A stretch of DNA of 64,000 bases from a virus (IMGVR_UViG_3300042463_000890:22649-86648); one strand, 5' to 3'; counted from the first letter of the stretch, positions 31,840 through 40,629 are shown. Numbers and translations: made by a program. Notes: a model not told the origin generated them from the sequence alone.

Positions 31840-33711
31840 TTATATTCCTCCTCCATCAGATATTGACCATAATTTTGTTCCTGTAAGATAAGTTCTACTT
31901 GCTCCTGCCGTCGCAATTGTGTACACAGAGTTTCCACCATTAAATGTTACACTTGATTGCAATGAACCTCCTAATGACGCCCATCCGTTAAGTAAAGAAT
32001 TATAATTAGGTGTTGATAATGTCACACCGTTAAACATATTAAACATTAGTACAACTGAAGAAACATTCCAAGAACCTAAATCTTGGTCAAATAATGGGGC
32101 GTTGTTAAACATATTATCCATGTTTGTGACATTAGAAACATCCCAGTTTCCTAATGGTTGGTTAAATGATGTTGCGGTGTTAAACATATTAGACATGTCT
32201 GTAACACCTGAAACATTCCATACGTCTATTGGTTTGTTAAAATTCGCCGTGTTATTGAACATTGAGGACATATTTGTAACATTAGAAACATCCCAATTAT
32301 CTAGTGGTTGATTAAAGTTTAATGCCGAGTTAAACATACTAGCCATGTTTGTAACACCTGAAACATTCCAAGTATTTAAATCTTGATTGAAACTTGATGT
32401 TATCTGGAACATCCCTGACATGGATGTTACAGATGATACATCCCAACTACTAATTGATTGGTTAAACATTGTACACTGAGAGAACATACTTGACATGGAT
32501 GTTACAGATGATACATCCCAAGAATCTATTCCTAACGACCCTCCATTATTAAATATGGTACAACTTGCAAACATACCAAACATGGTTGTAACATTTGATA
32601 CAACCCAAGAACTTAAATCTTGGTCAAATGACGAACATCCGCCAAAAGTACTAAACATACTTGTAATATTTGATACGTCCCAAGAACTAACGTTACTGAT
32701 TGTAGTTATAGATGTACATCCCCCTAAAAATCTAGCTAAATGGGTAACGCCACTTAAATTTAAAACATCACTTACTGAATTTAATGTTAGGTTAATACAT
32801 TGAGCAAAGGCGGAGTTACTTATAGTTGACGGACCTAAACTAAAACATCCCCATTGTAATATTCCTGTTATTTTTTCTAAATCCCCTGTCTGTTGGAAAC
32901 TCCATCCTTCTAATAAACCTGTAATAGTTATTGTGTAATCACCAGAAGATGAGTAAGTATGAGTAGTTTCAGGTTGATTCCATAATGTTATAGTGTCCGT
33001 AGGACCCCCATCCCCCCAATCAACAATAAAGTTATATGTTCCTAAGGAAACTAATGGTAATTTTACTTGATTTGATAACGTTGAGCCTGGAGAAGTATTT
33101 GTTGTATTCCAAGTACTTATAAACGCCAAATTAGGTGGTGTTTGAGTTGGTGTTGGAGTAATGGTAGGGGTTATTGTTTGTGTAGGTGTTATAGTTGGCG
33201 TCAAAGTTGGCGTTTGAGTAGGGGTTGCAGATGGTGGTGGAGGTATGGGGTTGCAAGCCCCTTCGGTACATGGTAATGATATGTCAAACACAACACCATC
33301 TTCCGCAAATGGTGAATTACCACAAACATATATTGTTGTTAACGCAGGAACAGAACCATAAAAATAATTTCCGTCACACTGAATGTACTCTATATTAACG
33401 GATGAAGGAGATATGTTTTCAAACTGAATACATCTACACTCTGAAGGAGTTGTTGTTGGAGTTAAAGTCGGTGTTGGGGTCGGTGTTGCGGTAGGGCAAT
33501 TATATAAATGTAAAAATTCGCACCCATTAGAATCAATCATTTTAACCATTACAGATGAAACAATATCTAACGGATACACCAAGGTATATAAAAAATTTGG
33601 CGGAAAACTAATTCCTGACCCCGCTAAAACACAATATGTGAGAGTATAATCACATACGTAGATATCATAAGGTCCTGTACCTGTCGCTCCTGTTATTTCT
33701 ATTTGATACAT
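31840..33711 (-). CDS. Adhesin-like virion protein with DUF285 (BspA-type) leucine-rich repeats
   Basis: A 623-residue multi-domain protein. The N-terminal ~75-residue beta domain (MYQIEITGATGTGPYDIYVC) ends in [18 protein letters not shown] second small Cys-rich domain follows, then a second linker (TPTQTPTLTPTITPTQ). Next comes a PKD-like or Ig-like strand set (YNFIVDWGDGGPTDTITLW, TYSSSGDYTITITG). Then come nine DUF285 repeats of about 25 residues (for example SSWDVSSVTSMSGMF, NTWNVSGVTNMASMF). DUF285 repeats are found in surface proteins of Bacteroidetes, Mollicutes and others, and bind extracellular partners. The protein is probably a tail-fibre or head-fibre tip that recognises the host surface. 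It lies 48 bases upstream of the glycosyltransferase operon. Confidence 0.8.
   Translation of the reverse strand: MYQIEITGATGTGPYDIYVCDYTLTYCVLAGSGISFPPNFLYTLVYPLDIVSSVMVKMIDSNGCEFLHLYNCPTATPTPTPTLTPTTTPSECRCIQFENISPSSVNIEYIQCDGNYFYGSVPALTTIYVCGNSPFAEDGVVFDISLPCTEGACNPIPPPPSATPTQTPTLTPTITPTQTITPTITPTPTQTPPNLAFISTWNTTNTSPGSTLSNQVKLPLVSLGTYNFIVDWGDGGPTDTITLWNQPETTHTYSSSGDYTITITGLLEGWSFQQTGDLEKITGILQWGCFSLGPSTISNSAFAQCINLTLNSVSDVLNLSGVTHLARFLGGCTSITTISNVSSWDVSNITSMFSTFGGCSSFDQDLSSWVVSNVTTMFGMFASCTIFNNGGSLGIDSWDVSSVTSMSSMFSQCTMFNQSISSWDVSSVTSMSGMFQITSSFNQDLNTWNVSGVTNMASMFNSALNFNQPLDNWDVSNVTNMSSMFNNTANFNKPIDVWNVSGVTDMSNMFNTATSFNQPLGNWDVSNVTNMDNMFNNAPLFDQDLGSWNVSSVVLMFNMFNGVTLSTPNYNSLLNGWASLGGSLQSSVTFNGGNSVYTIATAGASRTYLTGTKLWSISDGGGI
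32040..32700 (-). repeat. About nine 75-base DUF285 repeats inside the adhesin gene
   Basis: Units of about 25 codons run from SSWDVSNITSMF near 32700 to GSWNVSSVVLMF near 32040, each carrying W-D/N-V-S-x-V-T-x-M and a later F-N/D-Q. The second unit is longer (29 codons). DNA identity between units is visible by eye, which could allow recombination and change of length. Confidence 0.75.
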
Positions 33712-33712
33712 A

Positions 33713-34846
33713 TTATGGTCCTGGTTGAGCGAAAGGTGGGTAATTTAGTTTTAGATTATACGGTATTGGTAAAATACCAGGGCTTCCCGCATAAAATGAA
33801 TGGGTAAATGTGGTTATAATAGGTGAAGTACATGGGTTACCTCCAAAATTACCATCTGTTTGATAAATAAAAGTACCAACAAAATTTTCCCTTAAATGGA
33901 AATACACCGTATTACCAACAGGTATGTTTATATTACCAAATGAAATAAGTGTAGAACATTGTTGTAGTGTTTGAGTACTTAGTAAATTCCAAGTCGCACC
34001 TGTCGGAAATGGTTGTGTACCATCAAAATACGGTAATATTGCGTAATATAACCTGTACGATTGAGCTCCGTATAATGGGTCTAATGTACCTTGAATATTT
34101 AAAATGGCAACTTCAGGAGTTGGGGTTAGAGTAACTGTCGGTGTTATAGTAGGTGTAATAGTATTTGTAGGGGTAACTGTTGGTGTTGACGTATTTGTAG
34201 GTGTAATAGTATTTGTAGGGGTAACTGTTGGTGTTGACGTATTTGTAGGGGTAACTGTTGGTGTTGACGTATTTGTAGGGGTAACTATTGGTGTTGACGT
34301 ATTTGTAGGGGTAACTGTTGGTGTTGACGTATTTGTAGGGGTAACTGTTAGTGTAACTGTTGGTGTTGGCGTATTTTTACAATCCGTAGGAGTAGGAGTA
34401 GGTGTTTTAGTAGGAGTTGTAGTTGGTTTTACAGGTAAACATCCGCAAGGATTTGTACAACTAACTGTAGGTGTTGGTGTATGTGTTGGTGTAACCGTAT
34501 TTGTTGGGGTGATGCTTGGTGACGGGGTAAAACATGGGGTAAGTGTTGGGGTAACTGATGGGGTTGGGGTAGGTGTTGGGGTTTGAGTTTTTGTTGGGGT
34601 TAAAGTAGGTGTTGGTGTTGGAGTTGGTCTTGGTACATTCAAGTAATATACACAGTTGTTATATAAAGTCGTTATTGTGTAAATTCCATAAATCTTTTGC
34701 GGTGGTATTAATAATCCCGCGTTAAATGTAAAAGGTAAAATATGGTCCCCCAAATTTAAAACTAATTCAGTTCCCTGTGGATTGAATAATATATTTGCAA
34801 TCTCACCATCATAATTTATACTTTTTATGGTAATAATTTGTTCCAT
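33713..34846 (-). CDS. Mucin-like Thr/Pro-rich virion protein with two beta domains
   Basis: A 377-residue protein. The N-terminal ~75 residues ([20 protein letters not shown], ...[20 protein letters not shown]) form a beta domain like that heading the neighbouring adhesin. Next is a ~165-residue stalk made almost only of Thr, Pro, Val, Asn and Ser, containing repeats of [10 protein letters not shown] encoded by 30-base DNA repeats, interrupted by a short Cys cluster (CTNPCGCLP). The C-terminal ~130 residues form a second beta domain ([34 protein letters not shown]). The design, stalk with a terminal head, suggests an extended fibre, and the Thr density resembles O-glycosylated mucin. It ends one base before the adhesin gene starts. 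Confidence 0.75.
   Translation of the reverse strand: MEQIITIKSINYDGEIANILFNPQGTELVLNLGDHILPFTFNAGLLIPPQKIYGIYTITTLYNNCVYYLNVPRPTPTPTPTLTPTKTQTPTPTPTPSVTPTLTPCFTPSPSITPTNTVTPTHTPTPTVSCTNPCGCLPVKPTTTPTKTPTPTPTDCKNTPTPTVTLTVTPTNTSTPTVTPTNTSTPIVTPTNTSTPTVTPTNTSTPTVTPTNTITPTNTSTPTVTPTNTITPTITPTVTLTPTPEVAILNIQGTLDPLYGAQSYRLYYAILPYFDGTQPFPTGATWNLLSTQTLQQCSTLISFGNINIPVGNTVYFHLRENFVGTFIYQTDGNFGGNPCTSPIITTFTHSFYAGSPGILPIPYNLKLNYPPFAQPGP
34161..34358 (-). repeat. 30-base tandem repeat coding the [10 protein letters not shown] stalk
   Basis: On the plus strand the unit reads GTATTTGTAGGGGTAACTGT followed by TGGTGTTGAC. Five near-perfect copies lie at 34161-34190, 34209-34238, 34239-34268, 34269-34298 and 34299-34328, with an 18-base variant between the first two and a degenerate copy to 34358. 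Differences are single bases, indicating recent expansion. Confidence 0.8.
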
Positions 34847-34849
34847 TAA

Positions 34850-37800
34850 TTAAAACTTATTTTCTATCGCTAAACAAATTTCACCTTGTTCGTTTATTAA
34901 TCTTTGCATATCGGAAAAACTTATAAATGCGTAACCATTCTTACCCCATGAACGACCCCAACTATTTTTAATTCTAAATAGTTTAGTTCTTAAATCAACA
35001 CCGTTTATTACGTAAGCATGTCCACCAGCAATTCTACCACTAGCTTTAATTAAACCGTTTTTATTAGGATAGAACATACCTTGATACCAGTTGGTACCAA
35101 CAACTACTGGCCCTTTAACTAAAACCGTATTTATTAAAACCGATAAATCGTATGTCCATAGATATGACGAGATTTTTCCAGTGTTTTTCAAATATTTCGC
35201 ACCTCCTCTAACAGATGTTCCATCATAATTTTCACCAACCCATTCATCTAATCTTTGTGCTTGTTTATAAATTGTAGTTGGATTTATTATTGGTGGTACA
35301 CCTCCGTGTTTTATAGGACCGTCCTCAATCCAATGAGCCCAAGCATACCCAACACATTGAGGAGTATTTCCTTGATTACCCCACCATTCCTCTGAATCCC
35401 AATATTTTGAGGTTAATGTTGTCGGCCTAAATTGTAACCTATTTTCAATTAAAAACAATTTATCTCTTTTGTCTTCAATATAAATTCTACCTAACGGTTG
35501 TGGGTCAATATTAGTCGTTGTTGTAGTTGTAGGATTAAATGTTGTAGTTGTTGTAGTTGTAGGATTAAATGTTGTAGTTGTTGTAGTTGCCGTTGGTGTC
35601 GGGGTATCTCCTGTAGTGTATCCAAAATCATCAGGTAAACATTCTAAAGTAGTACAATCAGGACAATCAGGGTTAAACATCCTAAACGTATTTTTTAATA
35701 ACAAGAAATTATGTTTAACCTCAGGTGCAGATAAAGGAGTTACGTACATTCTAAACTGAGATATCGCACCTTCAAAAGTACCTGCAAAATTTTGTTCAAT
35801 TAATATATTTGTTTTTAATCCATTAAATGTTGTTCCTGTTAAATCGTTTGTTGGGAAATTTTCAGGGTCTTGCTGATACGGGCCAAAATATAAAATCTCC
35901 TCTCTTGTTACCAATGTTAATATATTAGTACTAGATGGATTTGTTATTACAGGAGTATCATCCCATTTAGCAATAATAGTACCCGTTTCATTTGTTAAGT
36001 TTGATAAAATCTGAGGTTCACCAAAACAATCTAAATAAGTTATATCAGTTGTAACATCTCCTATTGAATAATTCCATACAGAACATGCTCTAAATGTTAA
36101 GTTTTCTCTTAACCCCTGAGTACCCCCGCCCCAAGACACATTAAATGGTACTCCTACTTGTTTTTCTTTATCGGTGTTTAAAGCTCTTGGTATAATCTCT
36201 TCAAAATCTTCAATAGTCCAAAATAACTTACCATTTATATAAATTTTAAGTCGACCTTTTCTATATTTTTTTTCTAATAACCATTTTTCATTAAGATTAA
36301 CGATTTCTATTTTTTCGGCCTCTTCCGCTTCAGGACGAGTATATGGAACAGTAATTAAAGATGAAGTATTGTTAGCCAGTGATTGTAGGTATAACTTTTT
36401 TGTTATATCACCTAACCCACCTCGATACCATAAATCACAATCATCGAACCAAGTGTATCTTTCCCAAACCGCATCGACTTGGAACCAGTGTTCTAAGTCT
36501 AACCACGCAGGGTTTATTTTAAAACAATCAGGATAAATTGGTGGTGAACAATAATCTAAAACAGTGTAACCTGTTGTATATGTTACACCTGTTGTAGAAC
36601 AAGAACCTGTTGTTTCACAATCTCCTGTAAACAACAATACTCTTACCCCTATTTGAGGATTTTTAGGTTCTCCACATAATCTAAAGGACAACGCATTAGA
36701 TAATGAATCGTATAATGGGTCTTTTTCACAAGTATCTTCTATAGAAGTAAAACCAGTGTTAGGCGGACATGTATCACAATCGTTACAAGTTTCACATTTA
36801 GTACAAGAAGGTGTACAAACAGGAGGTAATATACAACCTTCTGATATTGGTGTAGGAGATGGTGTTGGTGTTGGAGTTGGAAAAATAACCGACTCACATT
36901 TATGAGTTTGACATTCCCACCCACAAGATTCACATTTCACCTCACCACAACCGCATCCACATGAAATACTTTTACTTGGGTTACCGTTACACTTATCACA
37001 ACCATAATTAACATGTGGGTCATGAACACCACCTTCAGACCTTGGTGGGTAAACAAATATACAACGACTATCTGTTATAGTTTTATTACAACAAGCACAA
37101 GTGGTTAATCCTGTTAAAGGTGTAGTTATACGAGTGTATCCCGTAAAACAATTTGGGGTCCCGTCAGCGTGATGGTAGAATTTATTTTCCGCTCTTGTAC
37201 CAAAATAAAAAAATGTATTTTTGTTTTTTGGGTATATTTTGTTTAGAGTGGTCTCACCAGGACCTGGAAAAAATTCATCCTCTAATCTTGGTTTGAGTAA
37301 CATTTCAACAGACCAACCCTTGTTCATCCTTTCGGGGAAGATATTATAGTCGTAACCAAATAACCTATAAAATCCTTGATAAAATCCTCCATATAATTCA
37401 TGGTACCTACCCTCAAAAGGACTAAATTTACTTACAACTTCATACAATACGACATCAGGAAATCCTGAAAATCTAACTATATCAAGAGCGGTATTTGCGG
37501 TTACTTGAAATAATTTTAGTCTTCTATCAAAACTTAATCTATCAAATTTTTCTGAATTACTTAATAAACCTTGAGTAAAGGTTATTGTTTGACCTGTCAT
37601 ATACTCAACTAATCCATTATCAACACCTGTTAATCCAATGTCACAAGAAGTTGACGATGTAAAACATTTTAAATCTAAATCTTTAGGATTATAATAATTT
37701 TGGGAGACAAAAATATTATCTCTATTATAATTTTTATAAGTTAAAGTTAAATTCTGAGCAGTTTCAGGGTTATTAATATCAAAATAAAAAGGTAATCTAT

Positions 37801-37951
37801 TACCATAAGTTTGCGCAATCAAATAAGGTGAAAATACCACCTCTTGATTAAAATCCATTTCATCACTAGTCAATGACATGTCATGAGCGTCTAAAGACAA
37901 CTTAGGAAACAAATTTGGTCTTACATATTGATTTATATTTTGACTCGCCAT
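34850..37951 (-). CDS. Large virion protein with Cys-rich module, LamG-like region and papain-like protease domain
   Basis: A 1033-residue protein. Residues ~1-270 are beta-rich and unassigned. Residues ~275-400 are Cys-rich (CACCNKTITDSRCIF, CGCGCGEVKCESCGWEC, SCTKCETCNDCDTC) with a [11 protein letters not shown] linker, and look metal-binding. Residues ~430-760 resemble a concanavalin/LamG-type lectin fold (LDLEHWFQVDAVWERY; FEGAISQFRMYVTP). Then come TTTTTTFNP repeats and, at the C-terminus, a papain-family (C1) peptidase with C866 (TPQCVGYAWAHWIE), H978 (GGHAYVINGV) and N996 (FRIKNSWGRSWGKNGYAF). The Gln oxyanion residue sits just before Cys. A role in host surface degradation or fibre maturation is inferred. 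First gene of a four-gene run; late promoter at 37962. Confidence 0.85.
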   Translation of the reverse strand: MASQNINQYVRPNLFPKLSLDAHDMSLTSDEMDFNQEVVFSPYLIAQTYGNRLPFYFDINNPETAQNLTLTYKNYNRDNIFVSQNYYNPKDLDLKCFTSSTSCDIGLTGVDNGLVEYMTGQTITFTQGLLSNSEKFDRLSFDRRLKLFQVTANTALDIVRFSGFPDVVLYEVVSKFSPFEGRYHELYGGFYQGFYRLFGYDYNIFPERMNKGWSVEMLLKPRLEDEFFPGPGETTLNKIYPKNKNTFFYFGTRAENKFYHHADGTPNCFTGYTRITTPLTGLTTCACCNKTITDSRCIFVYPPRSEGGVHDPHVNYGCDKCNGNPSKSISCGCGCGEVKCESCGWECQTHKCESVIFPTPTPTPSPTPISEGCILPPVCTPSCTKCETCNDCDTCPPNTGFTSIEDTCEKDPLYDSLSNALSFRLCGEPKNPQIGVRVLLFTGDCETTGSCSTTGVTYTTGYTVLDYCSPPIYPDCFKINPAWLDLEHWFQVDAVWERYTWFDDCDLWYRGGLGDITKKLYLQSLANNTSSLITVPYTRPEAEEAEKIEIVNLNEKWLLEKKYRKGRLKIYINGKLFWTIEDFEEIIPRALNTDKEKQVGVPFNVSWGGGTQGLRENLTFRACSVWNYSIGDVTTDITYLDCFGEPQILSNLTNETGTIIAKWDDTPVITNPSSTNILTLVTREEILYFGPYQQDPENFPTNDLTGTTFNGLKTNILIEQNFAGTFEGAISQFRMYVTPLSAPEVKHNFLLLKNTFRMFNPDCPDCTTLECLPDDFGYTTGDTPTPTATTTTTTFNPTTTTTTTFNPTTTTTTNIDPQPLGRIYIEDKRDKLFLIENRLQFRPTTLTSKYWDSEEWWGNQGNTPQCVGYAWAHWIEDGPIKHGGVPPIINPTTIYKQAQRLDEWVGENYDGTSVRGGAKYLKNTGKISSYLWTYDLSVLINTVLVKGPVVVGTNWYQGMFYPNKNGLIKASGRIAGGHAYVINGVDLRTKLFRIKNSWGRSWGKNGYAFISFSDMQRLINEQGEICLAIENKF

Positions 37952-37961
37952 CTTTTTTATG

Positions 37962-37968
37962 ATAAATA
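37962..37968 (-). promoter_or_regulatory. Putative late promoter element TATTTAT for the papain-domain protein
   Basis: Minus-strand reading is TGTATTTATCATAAAAAAG, with the core 10 bases before the ATG at 37951. It is paired with a plus-strand copy 13 bases away in the same 50-base divergent gap. Confidence 0.6.
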
Positions 37969-37981
37969 CACCAAAACGAAG

Positions 37982-37988
37982 TATTTAT
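37982..37988 (+). promoter_or_regulatory. Putative late promoter element TATTTAT for the gene at 38002
   Basis: The plus strand reads AGTATTTATTGATAAAAAAG, with the core 13 bases before the ATG at 38002. Together with 37962-37968 it shows that the motif follows gene orientation. Confidence 0.6.
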
Positions 37989-38001
37989 TGATAAAAAAGG
38001 C

Positions 38002-38835
38002 ATGATAAGTTTTAATAAAGAATATTTCAGGAATAATTGTTATTTCTACTTAAAAGATAAAGGAGAAACTTTTTCTTTATATTATTCTGTTGCCGACACA
38101 TTAGTTGAGTCAAGAAAAAAAGACGAGAAAAAAGATTTTCCAAAAAATAAATTAAAAAAAGTAGAATCGTTAATAAAAAAATATTTTACATCTAAATCAA
38201 AACCTTCAAAAAAAGAAGTCGATAAGGATTTAGAGAACGTTGAGAAATCTGAAATAGATGAATTAATCGATTCTGACGGTACAATGTTAAGCTCAAGAGT
38301 ACCATTTTTGAATATGTACTTACACCCAAAGAAGACAATGGACCAAACTGTTGTTGCTTCAAGAATTTCTAATGACCCTGTAACAAGAGGTTATCGTGTA
38401 TATTGGGGTGAAAGTGAAGATGAAAAAGATAATGTTGTTTCTGAAATAGATTATTCTGACGCATTTGGTTATGAAGAAACCGAATATAAAGATTTTAACG
38501 ACACAGTTAAAACTTTAAAGAATATGGGTGTGGACAATGCCGTTGAAAGAGCTAAACAATTTGGTAAACTACCTAAACAAAAGAGAACAAAAGGTAAATT
38601 AAAACAAAGATTAGTTGAAAAGGGTTCTATAGAAGAGGAAGAGAAAAAAATGATGTCTAAAATGGTTGAAGATATTTTAGCAAAAAAATCTAAAGACTCT
38701 TCTGATGTTGTTTCTAAAAATGATGACGCGGTTAGTAAAATTCTTATGAGAAATTTAAAATCGATTAAGAAAATTGCGGAAAAAGAGGGGGTGAGTATAA
38801 ATAAATTAATAAACATCTTGAAATCAGATGAATAA
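38002..38835 (+). CDS. Hypothetical Lys/Glu-rich protein, first gene of a five-gene late operon
   Basis: A 277-residue protein that I do not recognise. It has a short N-terminal beta part (YFRNNCYFYLKDKGETFSL), a charged linker, and a middle segment with IDSDGTMLSSRVPFLNMYL and DPVTRGYRVYWGESEDEKD. A long, highly charged helical C-terminus ends KKIAEKEGVSINKLINILKS. The Lys/Glu-rich helical half is reminiscent of scaffolding or prohead core proteins, but no motif proves this. It has a clear late promoter and overlaps the next gene by 8 bases. Confidence 0.65.
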   Translation: MISFNKEYFRNNCYFYLKDKGETFSLYYSVADTLVESRKKDEKKDFPKNKLKKVESLIKKYFTSKSKPSKKEVDKDLENVEKSEIDELIDSDGTMLSSRVPFLNMYLHPKKTMDQTVVASRISNDPVTRGYRVYWGESEDEKDNVVSEIDYSDAFGYEETEYKDFNDTVKTLKNMGVDNAVERAKQFGKLPKQKRTKGKLKQRLVEKGSIEEEEKKMMSKMVEDILAKKSKDSSDVVSKNDDAVSKILMRNLKSIKKIAEKEGVSINKLINILKSDE

Positions 38836-39298
38836 AGATTTATACGGACATAAAGTACCTATACCTGAAGAAGTTGTAAATTATTTACAACAATGTCATG
38901 ATGCCGCTAAAGGGGCGGATGAAAATACTGAAGGGTACAGAAGAAACATAGATTTGAGAGATAGTAAAGAAGTGACATATCAACAATTAAAAAGAATGAA
39001 AAACTTTTTTGATAATTTTAACGGTCATGATAACGATTTACCATTTATTTTAAATGGGGGTCATTATGTCAAAGGATGGGTTGATAGAACTTTAGGGGGA
39101 ATGAGAGATGGGATTGATTTAGGCAAAGAAATTAAATCTGAAGTGTTACCTAATCAATTTATCCAACAACATGATAAAAATAATATTAAAAACTTGAATA
39201 GACCAAGTAAAAGCCATTCAGATAACGTTGGGTATTACGATTTAGCGGTAACTGAAAGTTTAAAAAGAATAAACGATTTAATGAAAAAAATAATTTAA
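38828..39298 (+). CDS. Hypothetical protein of the 38-kb late operon
   Basis: A 156-residue, mostly helical protein starting MNKDLYGHKVPIPEEVVNYL. It is rich in charged residues, with a His/Gly-containing middle (NFNGHDNDLPFILNGGHYVK; WVDRTLGGMRDGIDLGKEI). I do not recognise the family. It overlaps the preceding gene by 8 bases and ends one base before the next. Function is unknown; the late operon suggests a virion or assembly role. Confidence 0.6.
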   Translation: MNKDLYGHKVPIPEEVVNYLQQCHDAAKGADENTEGYRRNIDLRDSKEVTYQQLKRMKNFFDNFNGHDNDLPFILNGGHYVKGWVDRTLGGMRDGIDLGKEIKSEVLPNQFIQQHDKNNIKNLNRPSKSHSDNVGYYDLAVTESLKRINDLMKKII

Positions 39299-39299
39299 T

Positions 39300-39596
39300 A
39301 TGGCAGTTAATGAACCTTTAAATTTTGAGCAACCAAGTAATGAGTTGTCATCAATTGCAGAAGCGGAAAGAAAAAAACTTCTACCTAAAAATGATTTCAC
39401 TAAACAGGCAAATGAATACTCATCAGTTAATAAAGATGCGTTGGCCGATGGTGATGATTATGGTAAAGGTACGGGTGTATTCTTAGATGTTTATAATCAA
39501 GGTGCGGGAGCGATACAAGATATTCTCGAAAGAAAAGCTGAAGTAGTTATTAACGAATATCAACCAAACAAACCGTACACAACACCAAGTGCGTAA
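39300..39596 (+). CDS. Hypothetical small acidic protein
   Basis: A 98-residue protein starting MAVNEPLNFEQPSNELSSI. It has a helical first half with SIAEAERKKLLPK, a Gly/Asp-rich middle (ALADGDDYGKGTGVFLDV) and a helical end (AGAIQDILERKAEVVINEY). No family is recognised. It shares its stop and start bases with its neighbours (ATGA-type junction at 39596), so it is translated from the same transcript. Confidence 0.55.
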   Translation: MAVNEPLNFEQPSNELSSIAEAERKKLLPKNDFTKQANEYSSVNKDALADGDDYGKGTGVFLDVYNQGAGAIQDILERKAEVVINEYQPNKPYTTPSA

Positions 39597-40000
39597 TGAA
39601 ATTAACCAAAATCGCTAAATCATTAATTTTAGAGGTTGCGTCAATAGAAAATATTGTTGATGCAATTAAAAAACGCCAAAAAATTGTGATTTACTACGAT
39701 GGTGATGAACCAGGTGGTAGGGGTCTTAGAGAGATTGAACCTGTTTGTTTTGGGTATAGTAAATCGGATAATCCCGTATTAAGAGCTTGGGATTCCGAAG
39801 GAGCGTCTCACACGGGTTATAAAGGTGAACAACCTTTACCTGGATGGAGACTTTTTAGGGTCGACAAGATTTTATCATTTAAACCAACAGGAGAAACATT
39901 TAACGAACCTAAACCAAATTACAATCCAAATGGTGACAAAAGCATGAGAAGAGTTATAATTAATGTTGTATTCGATAACAATCAACAACAAACTGTATAA
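39596..40000 (+). CDS. WYL-domain-like protein
   Basis: A 134-residue protein whose core reads like a WYL domain. It has a first strand KRQKIVIYYDGDEPGG, then GLREIEPVCFGYSKSDNPVL, a strand LRAWDSEGASHTGY, and a final WRLFRVDKILSFKPTGETF, matching the R-x-F-R-x-D-R-I-x-S closing element. WYL domains bind ligands or nucleic acids and regulate transcription or defence proteins. Here there is no helix-turn-helix domain. The N-terminus MKLTKIAKSLILEVAS forms a helix. Start overlaps the preceding stop by 1 base. Confidence 0.6.
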   Translation: MKLTKIAKSLILEVASIENIVDAIKKRQKIVIYYDGDEPGGRGLREIEPVCFGYSKSDNPVLRAWDSEGASHTGYKGEQPLPGWRLFRVDKILSFKPTGETFNEPKPNYNPNGDKSMRRVIINVVFDNNQQQTV

Positions 40001-40001
40001 T

Positions 40002-40586
40002 ATGAATAGTGAAAATGAATTAATCCAAAAACTTATGATGTCTAAAAAAATAATGGACATTCATAGTAAAACACCAAGAAATCAAACTTCAGGTATGAAT
40101 ATTAATATGCCTGTTGTTGAGGAATTTTCAGCTCCACAAGCGTCTTATAATATACCTCAAGACGTTTTAACTGAAGTGAATCAATCACCTGTACCTAAAA
40201 AAATGAATCAAGAAGTTCCTACAGAACAAAGAATCATGTCATCAAAATTACCTGATGAAATTAAACGACTAATGATTGAACACCCAATTGCACAACCAAA
40301 CTCTATGTCTGGCCCTACCTTATCTAATGAGTTAGTTGAAAAGGCATCAAGATTGATGGGTACCACACCAATTCAAGAAAATAATCAACAACAAAGAAGA
40401 CAAACCTCAAATCCAAATGTAAATTTAGATGATATTAGGTCTGTTGTTAGGGAAACTGTTGAGGAGGTTTTGAAAGAAAACGGCCTTTTATTAGAGTCCA
40501 CAAGTAAATCAAGTGAAACAATAACCTTTAAAGTAGGTAAACACGTTTTTGAAGGTAAGGTTACAAAAATTAAAAAATTACAATAA
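40002..40586 (+). CDS. Hypothetical protein, last gene of the 38-kb late operon
   Basis: A 194-residue protein; the ATG at 40002, one base after the previous stop, is preferred to an upstream ATG at 39963 that would overlap. The N-terminal half is low-complexity and Pro/Asn/Gln-rich (MNINMPVVEEFSAPQ). The C-terminal third has a helix DDIRSVVRETVEEVLKENGL and a small beta unit ETITFKVGKHVFEGKVTKI. A disordered N-terminus plus a compact end is common in small assembly or core proteins. Not recognised. It is followed by a strong terminator. Confidence 0.6.
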   Translation: MNSENELIQKLMMSKKIMDIHSKTPRNQTSGMNINMPVVEEFSAPQASYNIPQDVLTEVNQSPVPKKMNQEVPTEQRIMSSKLPDEIKRLMIEHPIAQPNSMSGPTLSNELVEKASRLMGTTPIQENNQQQRRQTSNPNVNLDDIRSVVRETVEEVLKENGLLLESTSKSSETITFKVGKHVFEGKVTKIKKLQ

Positions 40587-40592
40587 AACTTT

Positions 40593-40617
40593 AACCCCTC
40601 TACATGAGGGGTTTTTT
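40593..40617 (+). terminator. Strong rho-independent terminator
   Basis: An 8-bp stem AACCCCTC / GAGGGGTT with a 5-base loop TACAT is followed by four further T's. It lies 6 bases after the stop at 40586 and closes the five-gene late operon before the sugar cluster. Confidence 0.85.
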
Positions 40618-40629
40618 ATTTTAATACGG

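Noticed and set aside
34161-34358. CRISPR-like array
   Set aside because: The 30-base units are contiguous, have no unique spacers and are in frame in a Thr/Pro coding sequence.
34104-34586. A 160-codon plus-strand ORF rich in Val and Gly
   Set aside because: It is the antisense reading of the Thr/Pro repeat (GTN/GGN complement of ACN/CCN). Its repetitive V-G-V pattern arises from the repeat, not from selection for protein.
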